A stretch of 64,000 nucleotides of DNA from an uncultured Pelagibacteraceae bacterium (GCA_902627935.1 CACOLA010000001.1:124001-188000), one strand, 5' to 3'; positions 50,043 through 60,146 are shown, counted from the first letter of the stretch. Made by a program: numbers and translations. Notes: generated by a model not told the origin, from the letters alone.

Positions 50043-50693
50043 ATGGGTTCAGACCTTAATATAACAAAACATTTACAAGATTATATTTTAAAAAATGGTT
50101 TGAAGTTACATCCAATTCAGAAAGAAATAATAAATTATAACTTATCACTTGGTGACTCAAAAAGAATGCAAATCTCTATTTCTCAATGTCAATTTCTACA
50201 TTTGATTATTAAAGTTTCCAAAATTAAAAAAGTCCTAGAGATAGGAACTTTTACAGGTTTAAGTACGTTGTCTATGTCTCTGGCTTTACCAGATGATGGT
50301 AGCATAGTTGCGTTAGATAAAAATGAAAAGACAAATAAAATTGCTCAAAATTTTTTTAAAAAAGCTAATCAAGGTCATAAGATTAAAACAATAATTAAAC
50401 CGGCTTTAGAAAGTTTGATGAGTATTAGAAATGAAAAATTTGATTTAATCTTTATTGATGCAGATAAAATGAATTACCAAAAATATTATGAAATTTCTCT
50501 AGATTTATTGAATAAAGAGGGTTTAGTGATAATCGATAATGTATTATGGCATGGAGAAGTTGTTAACAAAGATATAAATGACAAATATACGAAAAGTATA
50601 AGAGATTTAAATAATTTTATTTCTAAAGATAAAAGAATTGAAAAAGTCATGGTACCTTTTGGTGATGGTATGACTGTTTGTAGGAAGATTTAA
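50043..50693 (+). CDS. SAM-dependent O-methyltransferase, class I (COMT-like)
   Basis: A 216-residue methyltransferase of the Methyltransf_3 type. VLEIGTFTGLSTLSMSLALP is motif I, followed by IVALDKNEK and FDLIFIDADKMNYQKYYE; NVLWHGEV continues the metal-binding site. Family members methylate catechols or other small hydroxylated aromatics and some modify tRNA (TrmR). The substrate here is unknown. It lies four bases after gatB and overlaps trhO by one base. Confidence 0.85.
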   Translation: MGSDLNITKHLQDYILKNGLKLHPIQKEIINYNLSLGDSKRMQISISQCQFLHLIIKVSKIKKVLEIGTFTGLSTLSMSLALPDDGSIVALDKNEKTNKIAQNFFKKANQGHKIKTIIKPALESLMSIRNEKFDLIFIDADKMNYQKYYEISLDLLNKEGLVIIDNVLWHGEVVNKDINDKYTKSIRDLNNFISKDKRIEKVMVPFGDGMTVCRKI

Positions 50694-51601
50694 TGTTCAC
50701 TGTATTTGGTTTTTATAAATTTCAAAAAATAAAAAATTTAAAAAAAAACCAAAAATTATTGAACAATCTTTTAATCAATAAAAATATAAATGGATCAATT
50801 ATTATTTCAGAGGAGGGTTTAAATGGATCTATATCGGGAAAAAATAAAGATATTAATGCTTCCATTATTAGATTAAAAAAAATTTTAAGTATTAAAGAAT
50901 TTGATAGTTTCAATAATTCAAAAAGTGAATTTAACCCTTTTCATAAACCAAAAGTGAAAATTAAAAAAGAGGTTGTTCCAATGGATCTTAAAATGTTGAA
51001 TAGAGTTAAAAGAAAGAATACTCATGTTGATCCAATAAAGTGGAATAAATTGATAAAAAACAAGAAAACTTTTTTATTAGATGCCAGAAAACCTTTTGAA
51101 CATAAAGTTGGATCTTTTAAAAAATCAGTAAATCCAAACATAGGCAACTTTAGAGATTTCCCAAAATATTTAAAAAAATTAAAAAAAGATCTGCCAATAG
51201 CAATGTTTTGCACTGGTGGAATTAGGTGTGAAAAAGCTTCAGTATTTTTAGAAAAAAAAGGTTTTAAAAATATTTATCAATTAAAGGGTGGAATTCTAAA
51301 TTACTTAAAGAAAATCAAAAAAAAAAACAGTTTATGGAAAGGTGAATGTTTTGTATTTGATAACAGAGTAAGTTTAAAACATGGACTGGAACAAGGCACA
51401 TATTCCATTTGTGGTGGATGCAGAGAACCAATCTCGATTAAAGATAAAAAAACAAGAGAATATGAGGAGGGTGTGACTTGTCCTAATTGTTTTGATAAAC
51501 TCTCAAAAAATCAAAAATCTCGTTTTAGAATGAGACAAAGTCAGATATACAAGGCAAAGCTATCAGGAAAAAAATATAATTTTCAAAAAGAATTTAACTA
51601 A
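50693..51601 (+). CDS. trhO: tRNA uridine(34) hydroxylase TrhO (rhodanese-like)
   Basis: A 302-residue YceA/TrhO protein. By family it makes 5-hydroxyuridine at position 34 of certain tRNAs. A ferredoxin-like N-terminal domain (1-90, with SEEGLNGSISG) precedes a rhodanese domain whose loop MFCTGGIRCEKA carries C173. The C-terminal region has CGGC and CPNC pairs that could bind zinc. It is coupled to the methyltransferase, which raises the possibility of a shared role in tRNA modification. Confidence 0.88.
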   Translation: MFTVFGFYKFQKIKNLKKNQKLLNNLLINKNINGSIIISEEGLNGSISGKNKDINASIIRLKKILSIKEFDSFNNSKSEFNPFHKPKVKIKKEVVPMDLKMLNRVKRKNTHVDPIKWNKLIKNKKTFLLDARKPFEHKVGSFKKSVNPNIGNFRDFPKYLKKLKKDLPIAMFCTGGIRCEKASVFLEKKGFKNIYQLKGGILNYLKKIKKKNSLWKGECFVFDNRVSLKHGLEQGTYSICGGCREPISIKDKKTREYEEGVTCPNCFDKLSKNQKSRFRMRQSQIYKAKLSGKKYNFQKEFN

Positions 51602-51609
51602 GGATTTAT

Positions 51610-52980
51610 TTGTCACAATCTTTCAAATTAACTAAAGATCCAATATGGTTTTTATTGAGAAAAGTTACTATTCCAGCAAGTGTTGGTTCATTATTTCAAA
51701 CCTTTTATAATCTTGTAGATACTTGGTTCGCAGGAAGAATATCTGCTGAAGCAATAGCAGCGATTGCAAAATCTTTTCCAATTTATTTTACTATAATTGC
51801 CATAGGTGTTGGATTAACTGCTGGTACAAATACTTTAATAGGTAATAATTTAGGTGCTAATAATAAGAGGAAGGCATCGCTATTTGTTGCTCAATCAATT
51901 ATTTTTGCAATTTTTTTATCCATACTAGTTACTTTTTTTGGTTTGAATGTTTCAGATTTTTTACTTTCTCTTATGGGATCAGACCAAGAGGCAATTATAT
52001 TAACTAGAAAATATCTAGATGTTATTTTTTATGGAACAATAATTGTTTTGATACAAATTTCTTTAAATGGAACACTAAATGCGCAAGGTGACACAAAAAG
52101 TTACAGAAATGTTTTGATTTTTAGTTTCTTTTTAAATATTATTTTAAATCCGTTATTTATTTTTGGTTATGGTTTTATTCCAGCATTTGGTATAGCTGGA
52201 CTTGCAATAGCTACCGTAGTTGCGCAGTTTATTGGTCTTTTATATTTGGCTTACAAAGTTTATTGTTGTGAGTTAAAACAATATCTTAAGCCTGAGTGTT
52301 TTATTCCAAAATTTGATCTTCTAGGAGAACTTTTGTATCAGACAATACCTGTAATGTTTAGCATGTTGTTAATTGGTGTAGGTTTATTCAATATCCTTTA
52401 CTTCATTGGTCAATTTGGAGACTTAGCTACTGCTGGCTATGGTGCTGCTTTAAGAATTGAACAAGTTTTTTTACTTCCTGTAATTGGATTAAATACAGCA
52501 GTATTATCTATTGGAGGACAAAATTTTGGTGCAAAAAATTATGATAGATTGAGAGAATTATACAGAAAAGCTTTAATGTTTGGGTCATCTTTTATGATCT
52601 TTGCAGGAATAATAATATTTTTAGGTGCAGAGTTTTTAGTATCATTATTTACGGATAACCAAGAGGCAATAAACCATGGTGCAATATATCTAAAGGTTGC
52701 TGCATTAATTGGCCCAATTTATCCTGTTTTTTTTATAACCACTGCAGTATTTCAAGCAGTGAAAAAACCATTGTACAGTCTTTATCTAAGTATTCTTCGA
52801 TTAACAGCTCTTCCATTTTTAAGTTTATGGTACGTAATTAATATTAAAGGAGGGGATTATGAGGATATTTTCTATACAATTTTAGTAACAAATTGGTTTA
52901 TGGGAATTGCAGTTCTAATATTTATTGGGTATTTTTTGAATAATGTTTTCAAACAAAATAAAAGTCTTTTTACTTACTAG
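51610..52980 (+). CDS. MATE-family efflux transporter
   Basis: A 456-residue multidrug and toxin extrusion-type carrier with about twelve predicted hydrophobic helices. The N-terminal TIPASVGSLFQTFYNLVDTW and the ALNAQGDTKS-like NGTLNAQGDTKSYRN motif typify the family, which exports organic cations or drugs against H+ or Na+. The start is TTG at 51610; an AAGGA sits five bases upstream and no ATG is available. It overlaps the nuclease gene by 38 bases. Confidence 0.9.
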   Translation: MSQSFKLTKDPIWFLLRKVTIPASVGSLFQTFYNLVDTWFAGRISAEAIAAIAKSFPIYFTIIAIGVGLTAGTNTLIGNNLGANNKRKASLFVAQSIIFAIFLSILVTFFGLNVSDFLLSLMGSDQEAIILTRKYLDVIFYGTIIVLIQISLNGTLNAQGDTKSYRNVLIFSFFLNIILNPLFIFGYGFIPAFGIAGLAIATVVAQFIGLLYLAYKVYCCELKQYLKPECFIPKFDLLGELLYQTIPVMFSMLLIGVGLFNILYFIGQFGDLATAGYGAALRIEQVFLLPVIGLNTAVLSIGGQNFGAKNYDRLRELYRKALMFGSSFMIFAGIIIFLGAEFLVSLFTDNQEAINHGAIYLKVAALIGPIYPVFFITTAVFQAVKKPLYSLYLSILRLTALPFLSLWYVINIKGGDYEDIFYTILVTNWFMGIAVLIFIGYFLNNVFKQNKSLFTY

Positions 52981-53422
52981 TATTTGCCTAATATTTTTTT
53001 TGTTCACATACTTTGATGTAAAATTTAGTAAAGTAAAAGTTGTTGATGGAGATACCATTCATTTAAATAACGAAAAAATTCGTTTTAGTGGCATTGATAC
53101 TCCCGAAATTAAACAAATTTGTAATAGGAATGAAGAAATTATTGAATGCGGAATACAAGCAAAAGAATTACTTATTAACAAAATAGGTAATAATAAGGTT
53201 AAATGTGTTAAAGAAGGTGTAGATCGATATAAGAGAATTTTAGCTGAATGTTTTGTAAATAATCAAAGTTTATCTAAATATCTCGTACGAGAGGGATATG
53301 CTTTTGCTTACAGGAAATATTCGTTAAAATTTGTTGAAGATGAAAACCATGCCAAAAAGAATAAAAATGGCATGTGGGGTATGACTTTTGAATATCCTTG
53401 GGAATATAGAAAAAAAAATTAA
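52943..53422 (+). CDS. Staphylococcal nuclease-like (thermonuclease) protein
   Basis: A 159-residue SNase-fold protein. An N-terminal hydrophobic segment (about 7-23) looks like a signal anchor or signal peptide. The nuclease core has KVVDGDTIHL, RFSGIDTPEIKQ, DRYKRILAECF and LVREGYAFAYRKY, giving the arginine, acidic and lysine residues of the site. Such proteins cut DNA or RNA outside the cytoplasm, here probably periplasmic. It begins inside the MATE gene and converges on the ABC permease with a four-base overlap. Confidence 0.88.
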   Translation: MFSNKIKVFLLTSICLIFFLFTYFDVKFSKVKVVDGDTIHLNNEKIRFSGIDTPEIKQICNRNEEIIECGIQAKELLINKIGNNKVKCVKEGVDRYKRILAECFVNNQSLSKYLVREGYAFAYRKYSLKFVEDENHAKKNKNGMWGMTFEYPWEYRKKN

Positions 53423-54150
53423 TCTTTTTGTAGTTTTTTTTCTAATTTTCTAACAAGATAAGAAACAATTAATATCAAAACTAAATATTCTATAATTAGA
53501 AATGTATATATTTCCAATGGTCTATAAGTTGTCACAACTAATTCATTAGCTTTTCTTGTTAAATCTCCAATACCAATTATGGAAACAAGAGATGACATTT
53601 TGAGTACATAAACAAATTGATTGCCAATAGCCGGTAAGATATTTTTTATCGCTTGAGGAAGAATAACTAATTTTAATTTTCTAAAAAAACCTAATCCTAA
53701 AGAACTTCCAGCTTCCCATTGAGATTTTTTTATTGAATTAATTCCAGCCCTAAATATTTCTGCCTGGAAAGCACTTTCGCTAATTGATAGAGCTATGATA
53801 CCAGAAACAAATGGACTAAAACTAATACCTGTCATGATCGGTAGACCATAATAAATCCATAAAATCAACACTAGCAAAGGTACTGCTCTTACAATTTCAA
53901 CATAACCAATATTAAGATAGGTTAAGAATTTATTTTTAGCTAACGATGGAATTGCAACTAGTAGACCAATTATTATTGAAATAACAATCGAAACTACACT
54001 GATGTATATAGTAGTTGTTAAACCACTTAATAAAAACTTTAAATTTGTTAATCCTTCAACATTGTTTGGTGTTAAGATTAGCCAGTTTAATTCATTTTTA
54101 CCACATGAAGTTAATAGAAAAAATAAGATTAATAAAAATAGATTTTTCAC
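53419..54150 (-). CDS. Amino-acid-type ABC transporter permease (HisM/GlnP family)
   Basis: A 243-residue inner-membrane permease. The EAA-loop segment EAGSSLGLGFFRKLKLVILP followed by QAIKNILP is the polar amino acid uptake signature, and YVEIVRAVPLLVLILWIYYG precedes it. About five helices are predicted. Oddly, the N-terminus (LFLLILFFLLTSC) ends in a lipobox-like LTSC with C16, resembling a lipoprotein signal. It lies 40 bases downstream of the binding-protein gene. No ATPase gene is present nearby. Confidence 0.9.
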   Translation of the reverse strand: MKNLFLLILFFLLTSCGKNELNWLILTPNNVEGLTNLKFLLSGLTTTIYISVVSIVISIIIGLLVAIPSLAKNKFLTYLNIGYVEIVRAVPLLVLILWIYYGLPIMTGISFSPFVSGIIALSISESAFQAEIFRAGINSIKKSQWEAGSSLGLGFFRKLKLVILPQAIKNILPAIGNQFVYVLKMSSLVSIIGIGDLTRKANELVVTTYRPLEIYTFLIIEYLVLILIVSYLVRKLEKKLQKD

Positions 54151-54190
54151 TCTTTAACTTATAAAGAATAAAAAATTAATTACTAATTCT

Positions 54191-54958
54191 TTATAAGCTC
54201 TTTAGATTATATTTAGCTAATAACTTAGTGAAGAAGCCTGAAGATTTTTTATCCTTAATCCATTTATTTACATAGTCATTCCACTTGGTATCACCTTTTG
54301 GCACCATCATTGCTAAAAATGCTGGATTTTTTCCACCATCTGGAACAATCGCTAACTGGGGATATTTAATAACCAATTTATTTGCTTCTGTTGAACTTGT
54401 AATATTTCCATCAGCTCTACCTGCTAAAACTTCTTGGAAGTCTCTTGCTGGTGCTTCTACCGAATTTAATTTTGATTTAGGAAAAAATTCTTTTGCTTTT
54501 TCTTCTTGAGAAGTACCAAGAGTAGTTGCAATTGTTACATTTGAATTATTAAGCGAGTCCCAAGTTGAGAACTTTTTTAAATTCTTTTTAAGAACAAGTG
54601 GTACAGTAGCATATTTGTAATATGTATCAGTGAAACCAGCTACTTCAGCTCTTTTTGGTGTCTTTGTAACACTTGTAGAAATATCATATCTCTCAGATGT
54701 TATTCCTGACACAATAGTTTTCCATTCTGCAGGTACAAACTCAATTTTAACACCCATATCTTTTGCAAGTTGGTTCATGACATCAATATCAAAACCCTTA
54801 TATTTATTAGTCGCAGGGTCTTTGACTGTCATAGGATCCCAATCTCCAGTTGTACCAACTTTTAGTACTCCAGAAGATAAAATTTTATCTAGATTAGATT
54901 CCGCATTAAGTGAAAAGGGTAAAAGAGCAAATATTGCTATTAAAAATAATTTTTTCAT
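54191..54958 (-). CDS. ABC transporter substrate-binding protein, family 3
   Basis: A 255-residue periplasmic binding protein. The start at 54958 gives a clean signal peptide ([19 protein letters not shown]) with cleavage after A19; a start eight codons upstream would spoil it. The mature form starts near [19 protein letters not shown] and has the [20 protein letters not shown] motif and [20 protein letters not shown], typical of amino-acid binders. The sequence also resembles PheC-like cyclohexadienyl dehydratases that share this fold, so a catalytic role is not excluded. It follows soxG by 34 bases, suggesting one transcript with the sarcosine oxidase. Confidence 0.85.
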   Translation of the reverse strand: MKKLFLIAIFALLPFSLNAESNLDKILSSGVLKVGTTGDWDPMTVKDPATNKYKGFDIDVMNQLAKDMGVKIEFVPAEWKTIVSGITSERYDISTSVTKTPKRAEVAGFTDTYYKYATVPLVLKKNLKKFSTWDSLNNSNVTIATTLGTSQEEKAKEFFPKSKLNSVEAPARDFQEVLAGRADGNITSSTEANKLVIKYPQLAIVPDGGKNPAFLAMMVPKGDTKWNDYVNKWIKDKKSSGFFTKLLAKYNLKSL

Positions 54959-54992
54959 AATTTTTAATAACTTATTTAGCATCTAAATGAGA

Positions 54993-55556
54993 CTATAATC
55001 TTGACGCACTATCATTCATCCATGAGAATAAATGTTGTGAAAATGAACGTCTTACAAAAAGATTTACCTCATTTTGATTTTGATTATGTATAATAACATC
55101 AATTCTAGCGAGAATTGTTTGAGTGACAGCGCCTTTTTTGTCTCTAAAAATATTGAAATTAAATGGAGAGCCTGTTTCAAATAAATCAAAAATCTTATCA
55201 CCTTTCATATTAATTAATACAAATTGATCACTGACATCTGTTACAGCTCCTAGACCTATGTTAGAAATTTTTTTATTTAGTAAATTTTCAGTCTCGTAAT
55301 TATTAGTGTCAGGATTAGAAATTTCATTTGAGTAAATAATCCATTCATCTGGACTTAACCAAAGAGCTGATAATTTTTCACTTCTCGATGAGGTATTTGG
55401 TTCTGTAGGTAATAATAAATTTAGTGATTTACCAATTGCAGATAAAAATTCTCTTTTTTTTCCTCTTATAATTAATTTCATAACAGGTTTAATTTCTTTC
55501 ATTTGTAAACCTGAATAAGATTTTTCTTTGGTTATTACATTGGTATAATCAAGCAT
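54993..55556 (-). CDS. soxG: Sarcosine oxidase subunit gamma
   Basis: SoxG, 187 residues. It is a GcvT-like subunit of the heterotetrameric oxidase: LSALWLSPDEWIIYS, LGAVTDVSDQFVLINMKG and the RRSFSQHLFSWM end are typical. It overlaps soxA by eight bases and is the last of the four sox genes. Confidence 0.88.
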   Translation of the reverse strand: MLDYTNVITKEKSYSGLQMKEIKPVMKLIIRGKKREFLSAIGKSLNLLLPTEPNTSSRSEKLSALWLSPDEWIIYSNEISNPDTNNYETENLLNKKISNIGLGAVTDVSDQFVLINMKGDKIFDLFETGSPFNFNIFRDKKGAVTQTILARIDVIIHNQNQNEVNLFVRRSFSQHLFSWMNDSASRL

Positions 55557-58551
55557 TTAATCTTTTGTTCTCCTTATCTAAAAAAACTGGGTCTGCGACA
55601 ATTACATTAATTTTTTTGTTTTCCATTGGAATAATCAGCTTTTGACCCATCATATTTTTTCCACCCCTCACAACTCCTAGTGCAATAGATTTTTTTAAGT
55701 TTGGACTGTAATAGCTTGAAGTTACGTGACCTAACATTTCAATTGGTGATTTAATATCAGCTACAATTTGCGCACCTTCCTCTAAAACTTCTTTTGGGTC
55801 TTCAGTTAGTAGACCAACTAATTGTTTTCTATCTTCCTTAATAGTATCTGATCTATATAAGGACCTTTTTCCGATAAAATCATATTTCTTTTTACTAACT
55901 ATCCAGTCCATTTGTAAATCTATAGGAGTCATAGTTGCATCAGTATCTTGACCAACAATGATAAATCCTTTTTCAGCTCTTAATAAATGCATGGTTTCAG
56001 TTCCATATGGAGTAATATTAAATTCTTTTCCTACTTCCATACATTTTTCCCATACTGATTTACCGTAATTAGCTTGAATATTTATTTCGTAGCTATGTTC
56101 ACCTGTAAAACTTATTCTCATGACTCTGCATTTGATTTTACCAATTTTTGTATTTTTAAAGGACATATGAGGAAAACTTCCATCTGAAAAATCAAGATCA
56201 GGAATTACTTGTGATACAATTTTCTTACTATTAGGTCCACAAACACTGACTGTTGCATAGTGGTCAGTTACTGATGTTAAATAGACATCTAGTTCAGGCC
56301 ATTCAGTTTGTAAATAATCTTCTAGCTTTCCTAAAACAGTTGCAGCTCCACCAGTTGTAGTGGTCATAATATAGTGATTTTCACCTAATCTTGTTGTAAC
56401 TCCGTCATCATAAACCATACCATCTTCATTAAGCATTAATCCATATCGGCATTTTCCAACAGCAAGTTTTGACCAAGCATTAGTATAAACTCTGTTTAAA
56501 AATTCAGATGCATCAGTTCCTTGGATATCAATTTTACCTAAAGTGGATGCATCTAAAATACCAGCACTATCTCTTGCTGCTTTACTCTCTCTTTGAACTG
56601 CGTCGTGCATATTCTCACCATCTTTTGGATAATACCAGGCTCTCTTCCATTGACCCACATTTTCAAATTCAGCTTTATTTTCAACATGCCATTCATGAAT
56701 AGGAGTTTTTCTAAATGTATCAAAATACTCACCAACATTTCTACCAACAATTGTTCCAAAAGTAAGAGGAGTGTAAGGTGGTCTAAAGGTTGTTGTACCA
56801 CTCTCACCCATTTTAGTACCTGCTGTTTCAGAAATAATTCCTAATGCATGCATATTACCAAGTTTACCTTGATCAGTTCCCATACCTGTAGTTGTGTATC
56901 TTTTTACATGCTCGATAGATCTAAAACCTTCTCTCAATGCTAATTTAATATCTTTTGCTGTAGCATCATTTTGATAATCAACAAATGGTTTTGTTTTTCC
57001 AATAATCTTGTCTGATGGTAGTAACCATATGTTTCTTTTTGATTTATTAAATGAAGATTGAATTTCTAGATCTTCATAATCTGTTTTTTTTAGATTTAAA
57101 AATTCTTTAAGTGTTTTTGGTGTAGTTGTTAATATTTCATCTAGTGTAAATTCTCCATTACATGAACCAATACTAATTTGATCTGATGGATATATATTTG
57201 GTATGAAAACTTGATCTTCATCTCTAAATTTTAATTTACCACCTGATTGTGTAAAAAGATGTACAGCTGGTGTCCATCCACCAGAAATACCAAGACAGTC
57301 ACAATCAATAGATTTTTTAGTTCCTATTACCTTTTGACCATCTTTAGAGAGTTGCATTATTGACACTTGATTAACTCTTTTATAACCTGACGTATTAACA
57401 ACAGTATAACCTTTATATATTTTAATATTATTATTTTCAGCTTCTTTAATTAATTTTGAGTCAATTTCCTCTCTATTATCAATTATAGCCTCAACATTAA
57501 TTCCTTTTTGATTTAAACTAATTACTGTTTCGTATGCGCTGTCATTATTTGTAAATAAAACATTTTTTTCCCCACAAGCCACACCATATAAATTTGCATA
57601 TTTTTCTATAGCTGATGAAAGTAAAATACCAGGTCGATCATTATTATCAAAGATTAATGGTCTTTCTAATGATCCAGTAGCATTTATAACTTTCTTTGAT
57701 CTAATTTTTAATAGTCTGTGGCGAATTTTATTATTTCTTTGATTTAATGGTAGATGATCTGTTAAATTTTCTCGAGCTAATAAAAAATTATATCCATGAA
57801 AAGCGGACACACTTGTTCTTGTTTTAACTTCTAAATTTTTAATCTTCTTAATTTCATTTATTTCTTTATCTAACCAAGAGCTAGAGATTTGATTGTTAAT
57901 TTTGAAATGTTCAGAATTTTGATAAATTGTAGAGCCACCTAGATAAGGTTTTTCATCAACCAGAAGGGTTTTGAAACCACTTTTTGCAGATGTTTTAGCT
58001 GCAATAATCCCTGAAATACCAGCACCAATAACTAAGACATCACAATGAACGTATTTATGTTCATAAATATCAGGATCAGGTTCTGTAGGAGATTTTCCCA
58101 GTCCTGCAGATTTTCTTATAAAATATTCATATTTCTCCCAAAAGCTAGCTGGCCACATAAAAGTTTTGTAATAGAAACCAGCAGGTAAAATTGGACTTAA
58201 AAAGTTGTTTATTCCCCCAATATCAAAATTCACACTTGGCCAACAATTTTGACTTGAAGCTTCAAGACCCTCGTAAATTTCTATTTCTGTTGCTCTTACA
58301 TTGGGTTCTGTTCTTGATGAATTTTTATGTAGTTGGACTATAGCGTTAGGCTCTTCAGAACCTGCTGTCATTATTCCACGAGGGCGATGATATTTAAAGC
58401 TTCTTCCAACTAAATGGATATTATTTGCTAGAAGGGCAGAAGCTAAAGTATCTCCCTTATAGCCATAATAAGTAGTTCCATTAAATTTGAATGAAATTTT
58501 ATAAGTTTCATCAATATATTTACTTGTTTTAACTCTTAAATTTTTAGTCAT
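55549..58551 (-). CDS. soxA: Sarcosine oxidase subunit alpha
   Basis: SoxA, 1000 residues. An N-terminal 2Fe-2S-fold-like domain (about 15-90, GYKGDTLASALLANNI) precedes a dinucleotide-binding domain with VLVIGAGISGIIAAKTSAK near 174, where NAD+ binds. The C-terminal 400 residues are a GcvT-type aminomethyltransferase domain that captures the methylene group on tetrahydrofolate, seen in FTGEHSYEINIQA and the KGFIIVGQDTDATMTPIDL region. With soxB it oxidises sarcosine to glycine, H2O2 and 5,10-methylene-THF. Length matches the family. Confidence 0.95.
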   Translation of the reverse strand: MTKNLRVKTSKYIDETYKISFKFNGTTYYGYKGDTLASALLANNIHLVGRSFKYHRPRGIMTAGSEEPNAIVQLHKNSSRTEPNVRATEIEIYEGLEASSQNCWPSVNFDIGGINNFLSPILPAGFYYKTFMWPASFWEKYEYFIRKSAGLGKSPTEPDPDIYEHKYVHCDVLVIGAGISGIIAAKTSAKSGFKTLLVDEKPYLGGSTIYQNSEHFKINNQISSSWLDKEINEIKKIKNLEVKTRTSVSAFHGYNFLLARENLTDHLPLNQRNNKIRHRLLKIRSKKVINATGSLERPLIFDNNDRPGILLSSAIEKYANLYGVACGEKNVLFTNNDSAYETVISLNQKGINVEAIIDNREEIDSKLIKEAENNNIKIYKGYTVVNTSGYKRVNQVSIMQLSKDGQKVIGTKKSIDCDCLGISGGWTPAVHLFTQSGGKLKFRDEDQVFIPNIYPSDQISIGSCNGEFTLDEILTTTPKTLKEFLNLKKTDYEDLEIQSSFNKSKRNIWLLPSDKIIGKTKPFVDYQNDATAKDIKLALREGFRSIEHVKRYTTTGMGTDQGKLGNMHALGIISETAGTKMGESGTTTFRPPYTPLTFGTIVGRNVGEYFDTFRKTPIHEWHVENKAEFENVGQWKRAWYYPKDGENMHDAVQRESKAARDSAGILDASTLGKIDIQGTDASEFLNRVYTNAWSKLAVGKCRYGLMLNEDGMVYDDGVTTRLGENHYIMTTTTGGAATVLGKLEDYLQTEWPELDVYLTSVTDHYATVSVCGPNSKKIVSQVIPDLDFSDGSFPHMSFKNTKIGKIKCRVMRISFTGEHSYEINIQANYGKSVWEKCMEVGKEFNITPYGTETMHLLRAEKGFIIVGQDTDATMTPIDLQMDWIVSKKKYDFIGKRSLYRSDTIKEDRKQLVGLLTEDPKEVLEEGAQIVADIKSPIEMLGHVTSSYYSPNLKKSIALGVVRGGKNMMGQKLIIPMENKKINVIVADPVFLDKENKRLNA

Positions 58552-58554
58552 TAG

Positions 58555-58830
58555 TTATTTAGTCGGAGGTTTTTCTCCCATTTTATAAACTGCTTTAATT
58601 ACATCATTAGATGTATCACGTACTAAATTAAACCATTTTCTACACCCATGTGCATGCACCCATCTCTCAAATTGTATACCTTTAATATTTTTTCTCATAA
58701 AAAGATATTCTGCCCATTCATCATCACTTAATTCAGTAGGCTGTTTTGGCCTTACAATATGTGCTTCACCACCAGCTTTGAATTCACTTTGTTCTCTCTC
58801 ACCACAGTATGGACAATTTATTACAAACAT
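58555..58830 (-). CDS. soxD: Sarcosine oxidase subunit delta
   Basis: SoxD, 91 residues. Zinc ligands are predicted as C6, C9, H59 and C63 (INCPYCGERE and VHAHGCRKWFN). The delta subunit stabilises the complex. It overlaps soxB by one base and precedes soxA by three. Confidence 0.93.
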   Translation of the reverse strand: MFVINCPYCGEREQSEFKAGGEAHIVRPKQPTELSDDEWAEYLFMRKNIKGIQFERWVHAHGCRKWFNLVRDTSNDVIKAVYKMGEKPPTK

Positions 58831-60083
58831 TAATGTGCTACAGCCGCTGCACCATGTTCATCTACTAGATCACCACTTACAAATCTGTTAATATTAAAAG
58901 CAGCATTTAATTTGTGGGGCTGGTCGTTTGCTATGGTATGAGCAAATAAGTCTCCTGAACCTGGTGTTGCTTTAAATCCACCAGTTCCCCAACCACAATT
59001 AAAATATAATCCTTGAATTGAAGTTTTACTTATTATTGGACTAGCATCTGGACAAATATCTACAATACCTCCCCATTGTCTCAACATTCTCATACGACTA
59101 AATATTGGATATAATTCTAAGATTGCATTCAGAGTTCCCTCAACAATATCATGACTCCCTTTTTGGGAATATGACACATAATCATCTGTACCAGCACCTA
59201 TAACTAACTCACCTTTGTCTGATTGACTTACATATGCATGAACTGCATTAGACATTACCACAGTGTCTATGATTGGTTTTACAGGTTCAGAAACAAGAGC
59301 CTGTAGTGGTTTACTTTCCAAAGGAAGTTTTAATCCAGCCATGTTTGCTATTACACTTGAATGCCCAGCAGCAACTACACCAATTTTTTTTGTTTTAATA
59401 AAACCTTTTGTTGTTTCAACTCCTTCAACACTGTCGCCATTTCTTTTTATTCCTTTAACCTCACAATTTTGAATTATATCAACTCCCATTTGATCTGCAC
59501 CTCTAGCATATCCCCAAGCAACTGCATCATGACGAGCTGTGCCAGCTCTTCTTTGTAAAGTTCCACCCAGAACTGGATAACGAATATTAGGAGATGTATT
59601 AATAATCGGACAAAATTTTTTAACTTCTTCAGTATTTAAATAAACAGCGTCAATTCCATTAAGTCTATTAGCATGAGTTCTTCTTTTTAAATCTCTAACA
59701 TCTTGGAGATTATGAGCTAAATTCATAACTCCCCTTTGACTAAACATTACATTATAATTTAATTCTTGAGATAATCCTTCCCAGATTTTCAAGGCATGAT
59801 CATAAAGACCTGCACTTGCATCCCATAAGTAATTTGATCTTATAATCGTAGTATTTCTTCCTGTGTTACCACCACCAATCCATCCTTTTTCTATAACTGC
59901 AATATTTTTCATATCATGTTTTTTGGCGAGGTAATAAGCTGTTGCAAGGCCATGACCACCTCCACCAACTATAACAGCATCATACTCTTTTTTTGGTTCT
60001 GGGTCTTTCCAAGTTTTCTCCCAATTTTCATGGTAAGAAAATGCATTTTTAATAAGAGAAAATATTGAATACTTTTTTTTCAT
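58830..60083 (-). CDS. soxB: Sarcosine oxidase subunit beta
   Basis: SoxB, 417 residues from the ATG at 60083; an in-frame ATG 11 codons upstream is less likely since the conserved sequence starts later. The FAD-binding [18 protein letters not shown] is near 37-54, and H185 in [16 protein letters not shown] matches the histidine that covalently carries FMN in characterised enzymes. The C-terminal [14 protein letters not shown] segment closes the FAD site. Sarcosine is oxidised here. First gene of soxBDAG, divergent from tRNA-Ser. Confidence 0.95.
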   Translation of the reverse strand: MKKKYSIFSLIKNAFSYHENWEKTWKDPEPKKEYDAVIVGGGGHGLATAYYLAKKHDMKNIAVIEKGWIGGGNTGRNTTIIRSNYLWDASAGLYDHALKIWEGLSQELNYNVMFSQRGVMNLAHNLQDVRDLKRRTHANRLNGIDAVYLNTEEVKKFCPIINTSPNIRYPVLGGTLQRRAGTARHDAVAWGYARGADQMGVDIIQNCEVKGIKRNGDSVEGVETTKGFIKTKKIGVVAAGHSSVIANMAGLKLPLESKPLQALVSEPVKPIIDTVVMSNAVHAYVSQSDKGELVIGAGTDDYVSYSQKGSHDIVEGTLNAILELYPIFSRMRMLRQWGGIVDICPDASPIISKTSIQGLYFNCGWGTGGFKATPGSGDLFAHTIANDQPHKLNAAFNINRFVSGDLVDEHGAAAVAH

Positions 60084-60146
60084 AGAATTCTGAATAATTA
60101 CTTTATAAATATACAATTATCAATACAATCTAATGTATCAAAATAA

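Noticed and set aside
60084-60146. Riboswitch upstream of soxB
   Set aside because: Only 63 bases lie between the start codon and tRNA-Ser and no stable fold or known aptamer core could be seen.
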